Of a stretch of DNA of 32,710 nt, positions 6,430-15,153 are shown piece by piece. Source of the DNA: Oryzihumus sp036391795 (GTDB lineage Bacteria > Actinomycetota > Actinomycetes > Actinomycetales > Dermatophilaceae); contig NZ_DASVZH010000189.1 in the NCBI RefSeq assembly GCF_036391795.1, positions 1-32,710 on the forward strand, given 5' to 3'. A program made the translations under genes and the position numbers. The number at the start of each line of letters is the position of its first letter. Position 1 is the stretch's first letter. Under the pieces are notes generated by a model that searched no databases, had not been told where the DNA came from, and saw nothing but the letters and a program-made list of their open reading frames with translations.

Positions 6430-9102
6430 TCAGTGCCCGGCGTCCTGCCAGGTGCGACCCACGCCGACGCTCACCTCGAGCGGCACGCTGAGGTCGACCG
6501 CGGCGCCCATCTCCTTGCGTACCAACGCTTCCACGGCCTCATGCTCCCCCGGCGCGATCTCGAGCACGAGCTCGTCGTGGACCTGCAGCAGCGTGCGCGA
6601 CGCGGCCCCCGACTCGCGCAGCGCCGCGTCGACGCGCAGCATCGCGAGCTTGATGATGTCGGCCGCCGACCCCTGGATCGGCGCGTTGAGCGCCATCCGC
6701 TCGGCGCCCTCGCGGCGCTGGCGGTTGTCGGAGGTGAGGTCGGGCAGGTAGCGGCGGCGACCGAGCATCGTCTCGGTGTAGCCGGTGCGCCGGGCCTCCT
6801 CGACGACGTCGCGCAGGTAGTCGCGCACCCCGCCGAACCGCGCGAAGTACTCGTCCATCAGGCCCTTGGCCTCGTCGGTGCCGATCGCGAGCTGCTTGGA
6901 CAGCCCGAATGCGGACAGCCCGTAGGCCAGGCCGTAGGACATCGCCTTGACCTTGGCCCGCATCTCGGCGGTGACCTCCTCCGGCGCCACGGCGAAGACC
7001 CGCGAGCCGACGAACCGGTGCAGGTCCTCGCCGGTGCGGAACGCCTCGATCAGGCCCTCGTCCCCCGAGAGGTGGGCCATGATCCGCATCTCGATCTGGC
7101 TGTAGTCGGCCGACATGAGCGACTCGTAGCCCTCGCCGACGACGAACACCGACCGGATCCGGCGGCCCTCCTCGGTGCGGATCGGGATGTTCTGCAGGTT
7201 GGGGTCGGTCGAGGACAGCCGCCCCGTCGCCGCGATGGTCTGCTGGTAGGTCGTGTGGATCCGGCCGTCGTCGGCCACCGACTTGATCAGCCCCTCCACG
7301 GTGACCCGCAGCCGGGTGGAGTCGCGGTGGCGCAGGAGCGCCTCGAGGAACGGGTGCTCGGTCTTGGCGTAGAGGTCGGTCAGCGCGTCGGCGTCGGTGG
7401 TGTAGCCGGTCTTGGTGCGCTTGGTCTTGGGCATGCCGAGCTGGTCGAAGAGGACCACCTGCAGCTGCTTGGGCGAGCCGAGGTTGATCTGCTGGCCGCC
7501 GATGGCCTCGTAGGCGTCCTCCTGCGCCTCGCGCACCTTGGCCGCGAAGTCGGCCTCGAGGTCGGTGAGCGCGGCGACGTCGGCGGCGATGCCGACCCGC
7601 TCCATGCGGGCGAGCACGTCGACCAGCGGCAGCTCGATCTGCTCGATGAGGGAGGCGCCCCCGGTGGCCTGCAGCTGGGTGTCCAGGGCCGCCGCCAGGT
7701 CGAGCACCGCCCGCGCGCGGACCATGGCCTCATCGGCCTCGGCGGCGCCGTCCGTGGCGAAGTCGAGCAGCCCCTGCCCGCCGGTGTCGGCCTCGGCCCG
7801 CAGCTCGCGGTTGAGGTTGCGCAGGACCAGGTCGGCCAGGTCGTAGGAGCGCTGGTCGGGGCGCACGAGGTAGGCCGCGAGCGCGGTGTCGCTGGTGACC
7901 CCGGCCAGGGTCAGCCCACGGGCGGCCAGCGCCTGGATCGGGCCCTTGGCGTCGTGCAGCGCCTTGGGCCGGCCCGGGTCGGCCAGCCAGGCGGCGAGCG
8001 CCTGCTCGGCCGCCTCGTCGAGCGTGGTCAGGTCGAGGTATGCCGCGTGGTCGCCGGCCGTGGCGATGGCCAGGGCCTCCACGTCGCCGGTGCCGCGGGC
8101 CCAGCGCCCGACGACGTGCACCCCGACCCGGGCACCCGGCCCGGCGTGCTCCTCCAGCCAGCCCGGGACCTCGGCGGGGGCCAGCACCACGCCGTCGACC
8201 TCGAAGCCGGAGTCGGCCTCCTCCTCGACCGCCTCCAGGGTCGCGAACAGCCGGTCGCGCAGGACCCGGAACTCCAGGCCGTCGAAGACCTGGTGGACCT
8301 TCTCGCGGTCCCACGGCCTGCGGACGAGGTCATCGACGGTCACGCCGAGGTCGAGGTCACCGACGAGCTGGTTGAGCCGGCGGTTGCGCAGCACGCCGTC
8401 GAGGTGCTCGCGCAGCGACTCCCCCGCCTTGCCCTTGATCTCGTCGACGTGGGCCACGACGCCGGTCAGGTCGCCGTAGAGGCCGATCCACTTGGCGGCG
8501 GTCTTGGGTCCGACCCCGGGCACGCCGGGCAGGTTGTCGGAGGACTCCCCCACCAGCGCCGCGAGGTCGCTGTAGCGCTCGGGCGGCACGCCGTACTTGG
8601 CCTCGACGGCGGCCGGGGTCATGCGGGCCAGGTCGGAGACGCCCTTGACCGGGTAGAGGACGGTGACGTCGTCGCGCACCAGCTGCAGCGCGTCGCGGTC
8701 ACCGGAGCAGATGAGCACCTCCATGCCCTCGGCCCGCGCCTGCCCGGTGAGCGTGGCGATGACGTCGTCGGCCTCGAAGCCCTCGACCTCGACGTAGGGG
8801 ATGTGCAGGGCGTCGAGCACCTCGTGCAGCAGGGACACCTGCCCCTTGAACTCCGACGGCGTCGCCGAGCGGCCCGCCTTGTACTCGGCGTACTCCTCCG
8901 TGCGGAAGGTCTGCCGGGACACGTCGAAGGCGACCGCGACGTGCGTGGGCTGCTCGTCGCGCAGCACGTTGATGAGCATCGACGTGAAGCCGTAGACCGC
9001 GTTGGTGCTCTGGCCGGTCGAGGTCGAGAAGTTCTCGACGGGCAGGGCGAAGAAGGCGCGGTAGGCCAGCGAGTGACCGTCGAGGAGCAGGAGTCGGTTC
9101 AC
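6430..9102 (-). CDS. polA: DNA polymerase I
   Basis: The 890-aa enzyme fills gaps in Okazaki fragment maturation and excision repair. The N-terminal 5' nuclease domain (about 1-295) opens with LLLLDGHSLAYRAFF and has GVPGVGPKTAAKWI helix-hairpin-helix residues. A central 3'-5' exonuclease-like domain (about 315-495) lacks the DxE metal ligands, so proofreading is probably absent. The polymerase domain has motif A (ADYSQIEMRIMAHL, catalytic Asp near 665), motif B (AKVKAMSYGLAYG) and motif C (QVHDELVLEI, near 842). The length is normal for Actinobacteria. The start is the GTG at 9102, which lies exactly 7 nt after TAGGCT and has no Shine-Dalgarno sequence, suggesting a leaderless mRNA. It is divergent from the thioesterase gene. 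Confidence 0.98.
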   Translation of the reverse strand: MNRLLLLDGHSLAYRAFFALPVENFSTSTGQSTNAVYGFTSMLINVLRDEQPTHVAVAFDVSRQTFRTEEYAEYKAGRSATPSEFKGQVSLLHEVLDALHIPYVEVEGFEADDVIATLTGQARAEGMEVLICSGDRDALQLVRDDVTVLYPVKGVSDLARMTPAAVEAKYGVPPERYSDLAALVGESSDNLPGVPGVGPKTAAKWIGLYGDLTGVVAHVDEIKGKAGESLREHLDGVLRNRRLNQLVGDLDLGVTVDDLVRRPWDREKVHQVFDGLEFRVLRDRLFATLEAVEEEADSGFEVDGVVLAPAEVPGWLEEHAGPGARVGVHVVGRWARGTGDVEALAIATAGDHAAYLDLTTLDEAAEQALAAWLADPGRPKALHDAKGPIQALAARGLTLAGVTSDTALAAYLVRPDQRSYDLADLVLRNLNRELRAEADTGGQGLLDFATDGAAEADEAMVRARAVLDLAAALDTQLQATGGASLIEQIELPLVDVLARMERVGIAADVAALTDLEADFAAKVREAQEDAYEAIGGQQINLGSPKQLQVVLFDQLGMPKTKRTKTGYTTDADALTDLYAKTEHPFLEALLRHRDSTRLRVTVEGLIKSVADDGRIHTTYQQTIAATGRLSSTDPNLQNIPIRTEEGRRIRSVFVVGEGYESLMSADYSQIEMRIMAHLSGDEGLIEAFRTGEDLHRFVGSRVFAVAPEEVTAEMRAKVKAMSYGLAYGLSAFGLSKQLAIGTDEAKGLMDEYFARFGGVRDYLRDVVEEARRTGYTETMLGRRRYLPDLTSDNRQRREGAERMALNAPIQGSAADIIKLAMLRVDAALRESGAASRTLLQVHDELVLEIAPGEHEAVEALVRKEMGAAVDLSVPLEVSVGVGRTWQDAGH

Positions 9103-9109
9103 GCATGGC

Positions 9110-9115
9110 AGCCTA
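9110..9115 (-). promoter_or_regulatory. polA -10 element, leaderless arrangement
   Basis: TAGGCT on the minus strand ends 7 nt before the GTG of polA, so the transcript would begin at the start codon itself. No recognisable -35 is seen. Confidence 0.55.
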
Positions 9116-9154
9116 TTGCCACCGACGGACACACAGACGGGCAGGCACACCACC

Positions 9155-9586
9155 ATGGACCACGCAGCACCGCAGGACCACGTCGTCGCCGGGCTCAACG
9201 CGATGAACGCCGGCACGCTCGGCGAGCGGATGGAGATCGAGTTCCTCGAGGCCTCCCCCGAGCGGGTCGTCGCCCGCATGCCGGTCAAGGGCAACACCCA
9301 GCCCTACGGCCTGCTCCACGGCGGCGCCAGCGTCGTGCTCGCCGAGACGGTCGGCTCGATCGGCGCCGCGCTGCACGCCGGGGAGGACCGCATCGCCGTG
9401 GGGCTCGACATCAACGCCACCCACCACCGGGCGGCCCGCGACGGCTACGTCACGGGCATCGCCACCGCGCTGTCGCTGGGCAACACCCTGGCGTCCTACG
9501 ACGTCACCATCACCGACGAGGACGGCCGGCGCGTGTGCACTTCGCGGATCACCTGCCTGATCCGCCCCAAGGCGCCGGGCGCCTGA
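9155..9586 (+). CDS. Hotdog-fold acyl-CoA thioesterase (MenI/PaaI-like)
   Basis: A 143-aa single hotdog domain. The core QPYGLLHGGASVVLAE with His55 and Glu64, followed by NATHHR, closely follows the YdiI/MenI type of Escherichia coli, in which the equivalent glutamate is catalytic for hydrolysis of 1,4-dihydroxy-2-naphthoyl-CoA and other aromatic or acyl-CoAs. The actual substrate here is not decided by the sequence. The ATG at 9155 is preferred; an in-frame TTG at 9116 would add 13 polar residues without homology and would overlap the polA -10. It is divergent from polA and ends 34 nt before a strong palindromic terminator. Confidence 0.92.
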   Translation: MDHAAPQDHVVAGLNAMNAGTLGERMEIEFLEASPERVVARMPVKGNTQPYGLLHGGASVVLAETVGSIGAALHAGEDRIAVGLDINATHHRAARDGYVTGIATALSLGNTLASYDVTITDEDGRRVCTSRITCLIRPKAPGA

Positions 9587-9619
9587 GCCTCGCCGCAGCG
9601 CCCGCACACCAGCAGGGAT

Positions 9620-9659
9620 GACGAGGGGGTCCGTCCCGGCCGGGACGGACCCCCTCGTC
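9620..9659. terminator. Perfect 20-bp palindromic bidirectional terminator
   Basis: Positions 9620-9639 and 9640-9659 are exact reverse complements with no unpaired spacer; in RNA this gives about an 18-bp stem with a CGGCCG-centred turn. It lies between the convergent thioesterase and acetyltransferase genes, 34 and 25 nt from their stops. Confidence 0.85.
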
Positions 9660-9683
9660 GTGGGTGCGGTGACGTGACCGCGG

Positions 9684-10268
9684 TCAGCCGACCAGCTGAC
9701 GGTCAGCCACCCGACCGGCCCGCGCCCGCAGGGAGCGGCGGCGCTGCTGGAGCACGAGCTCCAGCCCGCCGCGATGCTCCTCCCCCTGCAGCTTGCGGCG
9801 CAGGCCAGCCGTGGTGGTGACCCGCTTGACGACGTACGAGGAGAAGCCCAGCCGAGCGAAGAAGCGGTTGGCGTCGCGCCCCTGGGAGGGCACGCAGGTG
9901 GCGATCTGGTCGGCACCGAAGCGCTCGGCATACGTCGCCGCGGCGGTGAGCAGCGCCCGGGCAGCGCCCTGGCGGCGCGCGGTCTCGGCGACGTAGAGCT
10001 GGTCGATGCACACGCAGGGGGTGTCCGTCAGGCCGGACAGCGGGCTGTGGGTCAGGACCATGTAGCCGACCGCCTGGCCGTCGTGGAAGGCCAGGTAGGC
10101 GCGGACGTCCTCGCGGGCCAGCGCCGCGGCCACGCGACCCTCGCTGGCGGCCCGTGTGGCCGACTCCAGGCTGCCGCCGGCCTCGACCCGCGCGGCCAGC
10201 CACAGCTGCGTGAACAGCTCGTTCTGGGAGGGTGACACCGGGCGCACGCTGACCTGGGGACGCGACAC
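9684..10268 (-). CDS. GNAT family N-acetyltransferase
   Basis: A 194-aa protein with a GNAT fold. The acetyl-CoA-binding motif A is VCIDQLYVAETARRQGAARA (about residues 85-104), in which RRQGAA fits R/Q-x-x-G-x-G/A. It follows a strand containing AVGYMVLTH and precedes the NRFFARLGF motif B, where the family usually has an aromatic-rich C-terminal signature. The substrate is unknown. The GTG at 10268 has GGAGG a few nt upstream and opens the conserved region; the frame upstream of it is not protein-like. A TAGAGT -10 candidate (10359-10354) would give a leader of about 80 nt. It is divergent from the DUF554 gene across a 157-bp region with several palindromes. Confidence 0.9.
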   Translation of the reverse strand: MSRPQVSVRPVSPSQNELFTQLWLAARVEAGGSLESATRAASEGRVAAALAREDVRAYLAFHDGQAVGYMVLTHSPLSGLTDTPCVCIDQLYVAETARRQGAARALLTAAATYAERFGADQIATCVPSQGRDANRFFARLGFSSYVVKRVTTTAGLRRKLQGEEHRGGLELVLQQRRRSLRARAGRVADRQLVG

Positions 10269-10352
10269 AGATCCTCCATCGTTGCTGGAAACACGTTGCG
10301 GCAGTGGGTCCCCCAACCCGAGGCCCGGGCGGAGACCTTCCGGGCCGAGGCA

Positions 10353-10406
10353 GACTCTAGAGCCAAGAGTCCCACCGGGAGAAGAGCTGGCGGAGAATTC
10401 TCCCGG
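10353..10406. promoter_or_regulatory. Cluster of inverted repeats in a divergent promoter region
   Basis: Three dyads lie between the GNAT and DUF554 genes: GACTCT-N7-AGAGTC (10353-10371), CCGGGAGAA-N14-TTCTCCCGG (10375-10406) and the perfect 12-mer GGAGAATTCTCC (10392-10403). The 12-mer covers the expected -35 position of the DUF554 promoter, and the first dyad overlaps a TAGAGT -10 candidate of the GNAT gene. Operator function is inferred. Confidence 0.5.
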
Positions 10407-10412
10407 CTGGCC

Positions 10413-10418
10413 TAGGGT
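10413..10418 (+). promoter_or_regulatory. -10 element of the DUF554 gene, leaderless arrangement
   Basis: TAGGGT ends 7 nt before the GTG at 10426. There is no convincing Shine-Dalgarno sequence and no -35; the expected -35 position is taken by the palindrome GGAGAATTCTCC. Confidence 0.5.
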
Positions 10419-10425
10419 TGGCGAC

Positions 10426-11211
10426 GTGAGTGGCGCCTTCCCCGGTCTCGGCACGGTCATCAACGTGGTCGCGGTCCTGCTCGGCGCCGGCCTGGGCATG
10501 GCCGTGGGGCACCGGTTGCCCGAGCGCACCCGGTCGGTCGTGACCGATGTCCTCGGCCTGACGACGCTGCTCATGGCCGGCCTGTCCGCGGTCAGCGTGA
10601 CCGACCGGGCGTTCACCAGCGCGGTGCCGACCGGGGCCCCCGTGCTCATCGTGCTCGGCAGCCTGCTGCTCGGCGGCATCGCGGGCTCGCTGCTGCGGAT
10701 CGAGGAACGTCTCGAGGGCCTCGCGGGCACGATCCAGGCCCGGCTGGCCCGCCGGCCCCGGCTGCTCGGGCTCCAGGAGGCCGGGCAGGGGCACCAGGCC
10801 CGGGAGCGCTTCATCGAGGGCTGGCTCGGGGCCTCCCTGCTGTTCTGCGTCGGCCCGCTGACCATCCTGGGCTCGCTGTCCGACGGCCTCGGCCGCGGCA
10901 TCGAGCAGCTCGCGCTGAAGTCGGTGCTCGACGGCTTCGCCGCGATGGCGTTCGCGTCGTCCTTCGGCGTGGGCGTGCTGCTGTCCGCGGCCTCCGTGGC
11001 CGTCGTCCAAGGCACGCTGACGCTGCTCGGGGTGCTGCTCGGCTCGGTGCTGCCGGAGGCGCACATCGCCGCACTGAGCGCGACCGGCGGGCTCATGCTC
11101 GTCGGGATCGCGTTGCGGCTGCTGCGCATCCGGGAGGTGCCGGTGGGCGACCTGCTGCCCGCGCTGCTCGTCGCTCCCCTGCTCACCCAGCTGGTCATCG
11201 CCTTCAGCTGA
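10426..11211 (+). CDS. DUF554 family membrane protein
   Basis: The 261-aa product is a polytopic inner-membrane protein of the DUF554 (YdfK/YqgA-like) family. It shows the family's opening GTVINVVAVLLGAGLGMAVG, an internal GSLLLGGIAGSLLRIEERL, and the conserved FIEGWLGASLLFCVGPLTILGS stretch near residues 125-147, followed by LKSVLDGFAAMAFASSFGVG. About seven hydrophobic segments are visible. The function of the family is not established; transporter-like roles have been proposed. The GTG at 10426 is the first codon that opens the conserved region. It is monocistronic, divergent from the GNAT gene and convergent with livF. Confidence 0.9.
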   Translation: MSGAFPGLGTVINVVAVLLGAGLGMAVGHRLPERTRSVVTDVLGLTTLLMAGLSAVSVTDRAFTSAVPTGAPVLIVLGSLLLGGIAGSLLRIEERLEGLAGTIQARLARRPRLLGLQEAGQGHQARERFIEGWLGASLLFCVGPLTILGSLSDGLGRGIEQLALKSVLDGFAAMAFASSFGVGVLLSAASVAVVQGTLTLLGVLLGSVLPEAHIAALSATGGLMLVGIALRLLRIREVPVGDLLPALLVAPLLTQLVIAFS

Positions 11212-11237
11212 CCAGCGGGCGCGGGCCGGAGGGGAGC

Positions 11238-11269
11238 GGTATGCCGGGTGGCGAGCCACCCGGCACACC
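11238..11269. terminator. Bidirectional terminator hairpin
   Basis: A 10-bp perfect stem (11242-11251 with 11256-11265) closes a CGAG tetraloop and extends 3 bp further past one A/C mismatch. It lies between convergent DUF554 and livF, close to both stops. The stem contains a copy of the octamer GTATGCCG. Confidence 0.8.
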
Positions 11270-11288
11270 GTCGCCTCGTGCGCCGCGG

Positions 11289-12008
11289 CTAGATGTCGCC
11301 CCCGAGGTAGGCGGCCTTGACCGCGTCGTCGGCGGCGAGCGCGGCGCCGGTGCCCTCCCGCACGATCTCCCCGGTCTCCAGGATGTAGGCCCGGTTGGCG
11401 CGCTTGAGCGCCTGGGCGGCGTTCTGCTCGACCAGCAGGACCGTGGTGCCCTGGTTGTTGATCTCGGTGACGATGTCGAAGATCTGCTGGATCAGCTTGG
11501 GCGCCAGGCCCATCGACGGCTCGTCCAGCAGCAGCAGCCGCGGCCGGGCCATGAGCGCGCGCCCCATGGCCAGCATCTGCTGCTCACCGCCGGACATGGT
11601 GCCGGCGGTCTGGTTCATCCGCTCCTTGAGGCGGGGGAACAGCGAGAACACGCGGTCGCGGTCCTCGGCCACCGCCTTGGTCTTGCGGTCCTTGCGGGCG
11701 TAGGCGCCCATGTCGAGGTTCTCGTTGACCGTCATGCCCGGGAAGCAGCCCCGCCCTTCCGGGCTCTGGGCGATGCCCAGCACCGGCCGCTGGTGCGGCG
11801 GCATGTGGGTGATGTCCTGGCCGTCGAACCGGACCGAGCCGGCCCGCACCGGGCGCAGACCCGAGATGGTCTTCATCGTCGTCGTCTTGCCGGCACCGTT
11901 GGCCCCGATCAGCGTGACGACCTCACCCTCCTCGACGGTGAAGGTGATGTCGCGGATCGCCTCGATGCGCCCGTAGTTGACGCACAGGCCGTTGACCTCA
12001 AGAAGCAT
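11289..12008 (-). CDS. livF: Branched-chain amino acid ABC transporter ATP-binding protein LivF
   Basis: This 239-aa ABC ATPase powers uptake together with LivG, the LivHM permeases and the periplasm-side binding lipoprotein. Walker A is GANGAGKTT (about 35-43), the signature is MSGGEQQ (about 138) and Walker B is LLLLDEPSMGLAP, with the D-loop and a switch His replaced by VEQN (LLVEQNAAQAL), as is usual in LivF. The ATG at 12008 overlaps the end of livG by 11 nt; the frame upstream of it is livG antisense to its own product and has no conservation. It is the last gene of the liv operon and is followed by a strong hairpin. Confidence 0.96.
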   Translation of the reverse strand: MLLEVNGLCVNYGRIEAIRDITFTVEEGEVVTLIGANGAGKTTTMKTISGLRPVRAGSVRFDGQDITHMPPHQRPVLGIAQSPEGRGCFPGMTVNENLDMGAYARKDRKTKAVAEDRDRVFSLFPRLKERMNQTAGTMSGGEQQMLAMGRALMARPRLLLLDEPSMGLAPKLIQQIFDIVTEINNQGTTVLLVEQNAAQALKRANRAYILETGEIVREGTGAALAADDAVKAAYLGGDI

Positions 12009-12835
12009 TCTCGTCGACTCCCAGGTAGGCGGCGATGACGGCGGGGTTGTCACGGATCTCGGCGGGCAGACCCTCGGCGATCTTGCGGCCGAACTCCAGC
12101 ACCACGATCCGGTCGGTCACGCCCATGACCAGCCGCATGTCGTGCTCGATGAGCAGCACGGTGTAGCCCTGGTCGCGGATGGTGCGGATCAGCTCCATCA
12201 GGCGGGCCTTCTCGGCCGGGTTGAAGCCCGCGGCGGGCTCGTCCAGGCACAGCAGCGTGGGGTTGGTGGCGAGCGCCCGGGCGATCTCGAGCCGGCGCTG
12301 GTCACCGTAGGAGAGGTTGCGGGCGAGCTCGTTGGCCCGCTTGCTCAGCCCCATGAACTTGAGCAGCTCGCGGGCGCGCTCGTAGCCCTCCTTCTCCTCC
12401 CGACGGTGCTTGGGCAGGCGCAGGATGGCCGACCCGACCCCGGTGGAGTGGTGGGCGTCGGCGCCGACGAGGACGTTCTCCAGCGCGGTCATGGTGCCGA
12501 ACAACCGGATGTTCTGGAAGGTGCGCGCGATGCCGAGCCTGGTGATCTCGTACTTCTTGCGCCGGCCGAGCGGCTCCCCCTTGAAGCGGACCCCGCCCGA
12601 GGTCGGCTGGTAGACGCCGGTCATGACGTTGAAGCACGTCGTCTTGCCGGCGCCGTTGGGGCCGATGAGGCCGAGGATCTCGCCCTCGTTGATGTGGAAC
12701 GAGACCTCGTTCAGCGCCACGACGCCGCCGAAGCGCAGGGTCACGTCGTCGACCTCCAGCAGCCGGCGGGCGGACGTGCCGCCGTCGGCCGCGGGGCCGG
12801 TCGAGTCGACCTGGGTGTCGGTCGCGGGAGTGGTG

Positions 12836-12843
<8 letters not shown>
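11998..12843 (-). CDS. livG: Branched-chain amino acid ABC transporter ATP-binding protein LivG
   Basis: A 281-aa ABC ATPase. Walker A is GPNGAGKTT, the Q-loop is in FQNIRLF, the signature is LSYGDQRRLEIARAL, Walker B is LLCLDEPAAGFNP, and the switch motif is LIEHDM. The helical insertion after the Q-loop (LENVLVGADAHH...) and the C-terminal IAAYLG are typical of LivG. An N-terminal extension of about 25 polar residues precedes the ATPase domain. The ATG at 12843 overlaps the livM stop by 8 nt, so translation is probably coupled. Confidence 0.96.
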
Positions 12844-13959
<1,116 letters not shown>

Positions 13960-13963
<4 letters not shown>

Positions 13964-14946
13964 GCGCGGGCCCTTCCGAGCGACTCGCCCAACAGGCCGG
14001 TCGGGCGGAACAACAGGATGACGACCAGCAGGAGGAACGCGACGACGTCCTTCCACTGCGTGCCGACCAGCGCCGAGCCGTAGTTCTCGGCGACGCCGAG
14101 GACGAAGCCGCCGAGCAGGGCGCCGCGGACGTTGCCGATGCCGCCGAGGACCGCAGCGGTGAAGGCCTTGACGCCCAGGAGGAACCCGGCGTTGTAGCGG
14201 GTGACGCCGATCTTGAGCAGGTAGAGCATCGCCGCCCCGCCGGCCATCACCCCGCCCACCAGGAAGGTGACCCGGATGATGCGGTCGCGGTTGATGCCCA
14301 TCAGCGCGGCGGCCTCGGGGTCCTGGGCCACCGCTCGGATGCCGCGCCCCAGTCGGGTGCGGCTGACGAACTGGTCGAGCACCACCATCATCACGAGCGC
14401 AGAGACGAAGACGATGATGTCGATGTTCTTGACGCCGTAGTCGCCGATCTGGAAGACGGTGTGGCTGTCCACGAGGCTGGGCATGACGGCGTTCTCGCGC
14501 GGCCGGCCGACGTAGTCCTGCAGCGTGGTGCCCAGTCCGAACCACCCCGCGACCTTGTCGCGCAGACCCATGAGCTCGGACAGCACGAACGAGGCACCGA
14601 TCGCGGAGATCAGCGCGATCAGCGGCGGGGAGTTGCGCTTGCGCAGCGGCCGGTAGGCGACGTACTCCAGGCCGAGGGCCACCAGGGCCGAGACGATCAT
14701 CGCCGCGGCGAAGCCGATGACGAGGTAGCCGAACACCCCGGCACCGCTGGCGTTGCCGGCGCCGAGGGCGGTCAGCGCCCAGACGGCAGCGAACGTGCCG
14801 TACATGAAGACCTCGGAGTGGGCGAAGTTGATCAGGCGCAGCACGCCGTAGACGAGCGTGTAGCCGAGGGCGACGAGCGCGTAGACCGCGCCCAGGGTCA
14901 GACCGGTGATGGTCAGCTCGAAGAAGTGGTGGATCAGCAGGTCCAT
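13960..14946 (-). CDS. livH: Branched-chain amino acid ABC transporter permease LivH
   Basis: A 328-aa permease. GAVYALVALGYTLVYGVLRLI-type opening residues followed by NFAHSEVFMYG, the coupling segment RAVAQDPEAAALMGIN, and the terminal LLFRPTGLLGESL are characteristic of LivH. About eight membrane segments are present. The ATG at 14946 has an AGGA box 7 nt upstream. It follows the binding-protein gene after a 207-bp gap that contains a strong hairpin and a new -10 candidate, so its expression may be set separately from livK. Confidence 0.96.
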
Positions 14947-15000
14947 GCGAGTCCTGTCTGGATGGCGGTGTCGGGCACCGGAAGCGACAGCCGTGGGGGG

Positions 15001-15006
15001 ACTCTA
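15001..15006 (-). promoter_or_regulatory. Candidate internal promoter before livH
   Basis: TAGAGT on the minus strand lies 54 nt upstream of the livH ATG and downstream of the livK hairpin. It fits TANNNT; a -35 match is poor. Confidence 0.35.
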
Positions 15007-15050
15007 GGCCAGGTTGGCGCCCGGCAGAAGGAGGTCAGCCCCGGGACATG

Positions 15051-15085
15051 CGTGGCGGCCGGAGGTTCTGCCCCCGGCCGCCACG
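15051..15085 (-). terminator. livK-livH intercistronic hairpin
   Basis: A perfect 12-bp stem (15051-15062 with 15074-15085) with an 11-nt loop, 69 nt after the livK stop. Hairpins in this place commonly let the binding protein accumulate above the membrane components, by partial termination or by stabilising the 3' end of the livK message. Confidence 0.75.
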
Positions 15086-15153
15086 TCGAGCATCGGGACC
15101 GGGCGAGGACGAGGGTGGGTCGAGCCGGTCCCCTCGTCAGCGCCCGGTCAGCG

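Noticed and set aside
9116..9154. TTG start extending the thioesterase by 13 residues
   Set aside because: The extra residues are polar and not family-like, and the TTG overlaps the polA -10 element; the ATG at 9155 fits the normal domain length.
5974..9621. Long plus-strand open frame opposite polA and running through the thioesterase gene
   Set aside because: It shows no protein-like conservation and is explained by the third-position GC of polA on the other strand.
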